A stretch of DNA of 6,855 nucleotides. Source: Planococcus sp. (in: firmicutes). GTDB lineage: Bacteria > Bacillota > Bacilli > Bacillales_A > Planococcaceae. Shown here piece by piece: positions 4,116 through 6,855 of the stretch. A program made the position numbers and the translations under genes. The notes beneath the pieces are model-generated. The model did not search any database, was not told where the DNA came from, and saw nothing but the letters and a program-made list of their open reading frames with translations. The stretch covers positions 1 through 6,855 of the forward strand of contig JASLAI010000330.1 of the NCBI GenBank assembly GCA_030147225.1. The letters run 5' to 3'. The stretch's first letter is position 1. The number at the start of each line of letters is the position of its first letter.

Positions 4116-5840
4116 TGATTGAATTTTATACATTTGATAATAGGTGCCGCCTAGCTTCATCAATTCCTCATGGGAACCGGCTTCTGCAATTCCGCCTTTT
4201 TCCAATACAAGGATGCGATCAGCGTTCTTAATCGTTGACAGACGATGGGCGATGATAAATGTTGTTCTGCCTTTTTTCAACACATCCATAGCGTGCTGAA
4301 TGATTTCTTCTGTTTCTGTGTCGATATTGGATGTTGCTTCATCCAATATTAAGATTGCCGGATCGAATGCCAATGCACGGGCAAAAGAAACCAATTGCCG
4401 CTGTCCTGAAGAAAGCGTACTGCCTTTTTCCACTACGGGCTCATCAATTCCTTTCGGCAAGTGATTTAATACCCGCTCACCGCCGACTGCGGCCAGTGCA
4501 TCTATCACCATTTGCCGGGTAATCCGTTCATCACCAAGCGTGACGTTCGATTCAATCGTTCCACTGAACAAATAAGGATCCTGCAAAACAATCCCCATAT
4601 GCTCCCTGACCGACTGCCTCGGCATGTCATTAATATTGACGCCATCTATGGTAATGGCACCATTGGAGACATCGTAAAAGCGGAACAGGAGATTCATGAT
4701 AGAGCTTTTGCCGGAGCCGGTGTGTCCGACCAGCGCCACAGTTTCCCCTTGCTTCGCTTCAAAGGAAATGTCCTTCAGCACATACTCTTTCTCCTTGTAG
4801 GCAAACCATACTTGCTCAAAACGGACATTGCCCTGATAGCGCGCAATTTTTTTGTCCACTACCGGTTCTCCCTTTTGATCCAGCAATCGGAATACCCGTT
4901 CAGCTGCCACTAAGGCCTGCTCAAGACGGCCAAACTGGTTGACGATGCCGCTGATTGGATTAAACAAACGGATTATATAGTCGATAAACGCATACAGCAC
5001 CCCGACCGTTACCACTGTACTGCCGGACATGGCAGCACCGCCAAAATACCAGATAAACAGAATAAAAGTCAGAGATCGCAGCACACCAACTAAGTTGTAG
5101 GAAGCTGCGCCTTCAAGAATCAACAACTTTTTCTGGTACTTGTAATGTTCATCATTCATTTCTTCGAACTCATCTTTCATCTTGCGTTCCCGGCGGAATG
5201 CCTGAATGATGGTCATCCCTTGGACCGATTCGTTGATCATGGCATTCATTTCACTAACCTTTTCCCGTACTATGTGATTGTAGCGTGCTGCATACTTGCG
5301 GTATATAAGCATCCAGACATACAGTAAGGGAACCAGAATTAATGTCATGGACGCCATCTTCCAATCCAGATAAAACAGCGCGACATAAATTCCGGCCATA
5401 TACATAAAGCTTGTTGCGAATTGAGACAGCACTGTTACGAATAGATCTCGGATGGCTTCTGTATCATTGGTGATGCGTGCCACCACCTTGCCTGCCGGTA
5501 AATTATCAAAATAACGGATCGGCAAAGTTTGCGTATGTTCGTAAACGTCATTTCGCATCTTCCGGATAATCCGGTTAGCCCCTTGCTGCAGAAGAATGGA
5601 CTGAAAGTAACGGAAAATGGCCGTTACGACAGCCAGTCCAAAGAATAAAGCCAATAAATAAGCAATCGGTTCAAAGTTCACTGTATCTCCCGAGACTGCT
5701 ATATGATTATCGATTATCTCTTTGGCAATGAGCGGCGCTGCCAAATCGGCAGCTACTGCGATAGCCAGCATCACTAATCCAAAAATCAGGACACCTTTAA
5801 AATTCATTGCATATTGTATTAATCGTTTTCCTGTTCCCAT
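4086..5840 (-). CDS. bmrD: Multidrug ABC exporter, permease/ATPase half, YheH/BmrD-like
   Basis: A full-size (584-residue) half-transporter with an N-terminal six-helix exporter domain (about 15-310) and a C-terminal ATPase domain (about 338-575). ATPase motifs are Walker A GHTGSGKS (372-379), Q-loop Gln420, signature LSSGQ (476-480; Ser replaces the usual second residue Gly), Walker B ILILD (496-500) with catalytic Glu501, D-loop SNID (504-507) and His532. The transmembrane domain carries the YheH-like stretch LPIRYFDNLPAGKVVARITNDTEAIRDL (106-133). It would pair with the upstream-encoded YheI-like half to form a heterodimer in the cytoplasmic membrane, exporting drugs or lipophilic compounds. 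By memory B. subtilis BmrD is about 673 residues; the difference falls between helices 1 and 2, where only about a dozen residues remain here. The ATG at 5840 has a perfect AGGAGGTG 5 nt upstream. Confidence 0.93.
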   Translation of the reverse strand: MGTGKRLIQYAMNFKGVLIFGLVMLAIAVAADLAAPLIAKEIIDNHIAVSGDTVNFEPIAYLLALFFGLAVVTAIFRYFQSILLQQGANRIIRKMRNDVYEHTQTLPIRYFDNLPAGKVVARITNDTEAIRDLFVTVLSQFATSFMYMAGIYVALFYLDWKMASMTLILVPLLYVWMLIYRKYAARYNHIVREKVSEMNAMINESVQGMTIIQAFRRERKMKDEFEEMNDEHYKYQKKLLILEGAASYNLVGVLRSLTFILFIWYFGGAAMSGSTVVTVGVLYAFIDYIIRLFNPISGIVNQFGRLEQALVAAERVFRLLDQKGEPVVDKKIARYQGNVRFEQVWFAYKEKEYVLKDISFEAKQGETVALVGHTGSGKSSIMNLLFRFYDVSNGAITIDGVNINDMPRQSVREHMGIVLQDPYLFSGTIESNVTLGDERITRQMVIDALAAVGGERVLNHLPKGIDEPVVEKGSTLSSGQRQLVSFARALAFDPAILILDEATSNIDTETEEIIQHAMDVLKKGRTTFIIAHRLSTIKNADRILVLEKGGIAEAGSHEELMKLGGTYYQMYKIQSGMSQTQSVG

Positions 5841-5842
5841 GT

Positions 5843-6855
5843 TTACACCTCCTCGATTTGCTGTCTGAGGAATTGTTCATTATACCAGCCGTTCGTTTTC
5901 AGCAAATCACCATGAGTTCCTTCTTCAATAATCTTTCCATCATCCAATACCACAATCCAATCTGCGTGTTTCACCGCAGAAAGCCTATGCGTAGTAATGA
6001 TGGTGGTCTTACCGGAACGCTCTGCCTGGATGTTTTCAATGATGCGCGCTTCCGTTTTCGCGTCGACTGCTGAAAGCGAATCATCAAGGATCAGAATTTC
6101 CGGATTTTTAATCAACGCCCTTGCAATTGAAATTCGCTGCTTCTGACCGCCAGACAAGGCCACCCCTTTTTCGCCAACCAGTGTATCAAGCCCGCTTGGC
6201 AATAAGGCCAAATCCTTTTCAAAATAGGAAAGGCGAAGCGCTTCAATCAATTCTTCTTCACTGGCATCCGATTTGCCGAACAGGATATTTTCCCGGATTG
6301 TCCGTGAAAACAGCACATGGTCTTGCGGCACATAGCCAATCCAACTGCGCAATTGATCCTTCGTCAATTTTTTCAATTCAATGCCATTCATCAGGATTGA
6401 CCCTTGTCCTGTTGGATACTCTCTCATCAATTGCTTGACGAAAGTTGATTTGCCGCTGCCAGTCTTGCCGACTATACCCAATGTCTGTCCACTGTTCATT
6501 GATAAATTGATGCCTTGAAGGTTAATCGAGCTTGACTGGGGATAAGTAAAACTGAAATCCTTGAAGCCAATCTGCTCTGGCCGGCCGGTTCTGGCCGGTT
6601 CCTTCGGGTCAGTGACGTCTTCCGGATAATCCAGGGTTTCATTAACACGATCCAAAGAAGCATTCCCGCGCTGAAGAATGTTGATCAGTTCACCGATTGC
6701 GAACATTGGCCAGACAATCATACCCAGGTAAACATTGAAAGCGACCAGATCTCCCAACGACATGGTTCCTTCAGCTACTAAGAATGCACCGTAGCCTAAA
6801 CCGATCATATAGCTGATGGATGTCAATACTTTCGTTACAGGTGCAAACAATGCAT
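5843..6855 (-). CDS. bmrC: Multidrug ABC exporter, permease/ATPase half, YheI/BmrC-like (N-terminus beyond right edge)
   Basis: The open frame continues through the right edge, so the start is not in the window: 337 of roughly 585 family residues are present. The fragment begins inside the last transmembrane helices (FAPVTKVLTSISYMIGLGYGAFLV, then VAFNVYLGMIVWPMFAIGELIN) and contains the whole ATPase domain. Fragment numbering counts from the Leu codon at 6850-6848. Motifs are Walker A GKTGSGKS (128-135), Q-loop Gln176, canonical signature LSGGQ (232-236), Walker B ILILD (252-256) followed by Asp257 (codon 6082-6080) instead of the catalytic Glu, D-loop SAVD and His288. The long stretch GEKGVALSGGQKQRISIARAL is nearly identical to YheI/BmrC as I recall it. 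The Asp marks this as the subunit bearing the degenerate site of a heterodimeric exporter, with yheH supplying the active glutamate. Any promoter or attenuator lies outside the window. Confidence 0.92.
   Translation of the reverse strand, partial: ALFAPVTKVLTSISYMIGLGYGAFLVAEGTMSLGDLVAFNVYLGMIVWPMFAIGELINILQRGNASLDRVNETLDYPEDVTDPKEPARTGRPEQIGFKDFSFTYPQSSSINLQGINLSMNSGQTLGIVGKTGSGKSTFVKQLMREYPTGQGSILMNGIELKKLTKDQLRSWIGYVPQDHVLFSRTIRENILFGKSDASEEELIEALRLSYFEKDLALLPSGLDTLVGEKGVALSGGQKQRISIARALIKNPEILILDDSLSAVDAKTEARIIENIQAERSGKTTIITTHRLSAVKHADWIVVLDDGKIIEEGTHGDLLKTNGWYNEQFLRQQIEEV
5846..5853 (-). promoter_or_regulatory. yheH ribosome binding site inside the end of yheI
   Basis: AGGAGGTG, a full complement to the 16S rRNA tail, sits 5 nt before the yheH ATG and forms the last codons of yheI (Glu-Glu-Val). 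The yheI TAA ends only 2 nt before that ATG. Ribosomes finishing YheI can pass directly to YheH, consistent with equal synthesis of two obligate partners. Confidence 0.85.

Noticed and set aside
1..6855. Search by eye for CRISPR arrays, insertion sequences, tRNA genes, attachment sites and toxin-antitoxin or defence genes
   Set aside because: No regularly spaced repeats, transposase motifs, cloverleaf sequences or recognisable defence proteins were seen; the gene set is ordinary Bacillales backbone.

Overview
The window reads as a piece of a low-to-mid GC Gram-positive (Bacillales) chromosome. Its genes match, by remembered protein sequence, the Bacillus subtilis yhe/yha region: yheI, yheH, yheE, yheB, yheA, yhaR, a YhzD-like small protein, yhaQ and yhaP. 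Base composition, strong AGGAGG-type ribosome binding sites and the shortened gene order fit a Planococcaceae-type genome (Planococcus, Sporosarcina and relatives). That placement is inference and cannot be proved from the window. I see no mobile elements, CRISPR arrays, tRNA or rRNA genes, prophage genes or obvious foreign DNA. This looks like ordinary chromosomal backbone, not a new system.

Layout from left to right. Positions 1-957 (minus strand) hold an ABC-2 type export system: the yhaQ-like ATPase, and the first 21 codons of its yhaP-like permease, which starts inside the end of yhaQ and runs off the left edge. A 126-bp divergent spacer with a short inverted repeat separates yhaQ from a 61-codon plus-strand gene of the YhzD type (1084-1269). 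That gene converges on a minus-strand crotonase-fold gene (yhaR-like, 1310-2089), and one symmetrical terminator lies between them. Upstream of yhaR, a strong terminator hairpin lies between yheA and yhaR, and its 3' arm contains the yhaR ribosome binding site. yheB (DUF445 membrane protein) and yheA (YlbF/YmcA-like helical protein) form a tight two-gene minus-strand unit at 2178-3699.

A 72-bp divergent region then carries a recognisable SigA-type promoter for the small plus-strand gene yheE (3772-3975), which has its own terminator. On the right (4086-6855, minus strand) is the translationally coupled pair yheI-yheH (bmrC-bmrD type). It encodes the two halves of a heterodimeric multidrug ABC exporter. 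The first gene is cut by the right window edge, and the second ends in a terminator built partly from its last codons.

The genes form separate functional units: two ABC export systems, one acyl-CoA enzyme, and several small conserved proteins of unknown role. The points most worth a second look are the hairpin overlapping the yhaR start signals, the absence of both hydratase glutamates in YhaR, the asymmetric ATP sites of the exporter pair together with a BmrD-like half that lacks the large extracellular insertion, and the contraction of the locus relative to B. subtilis.
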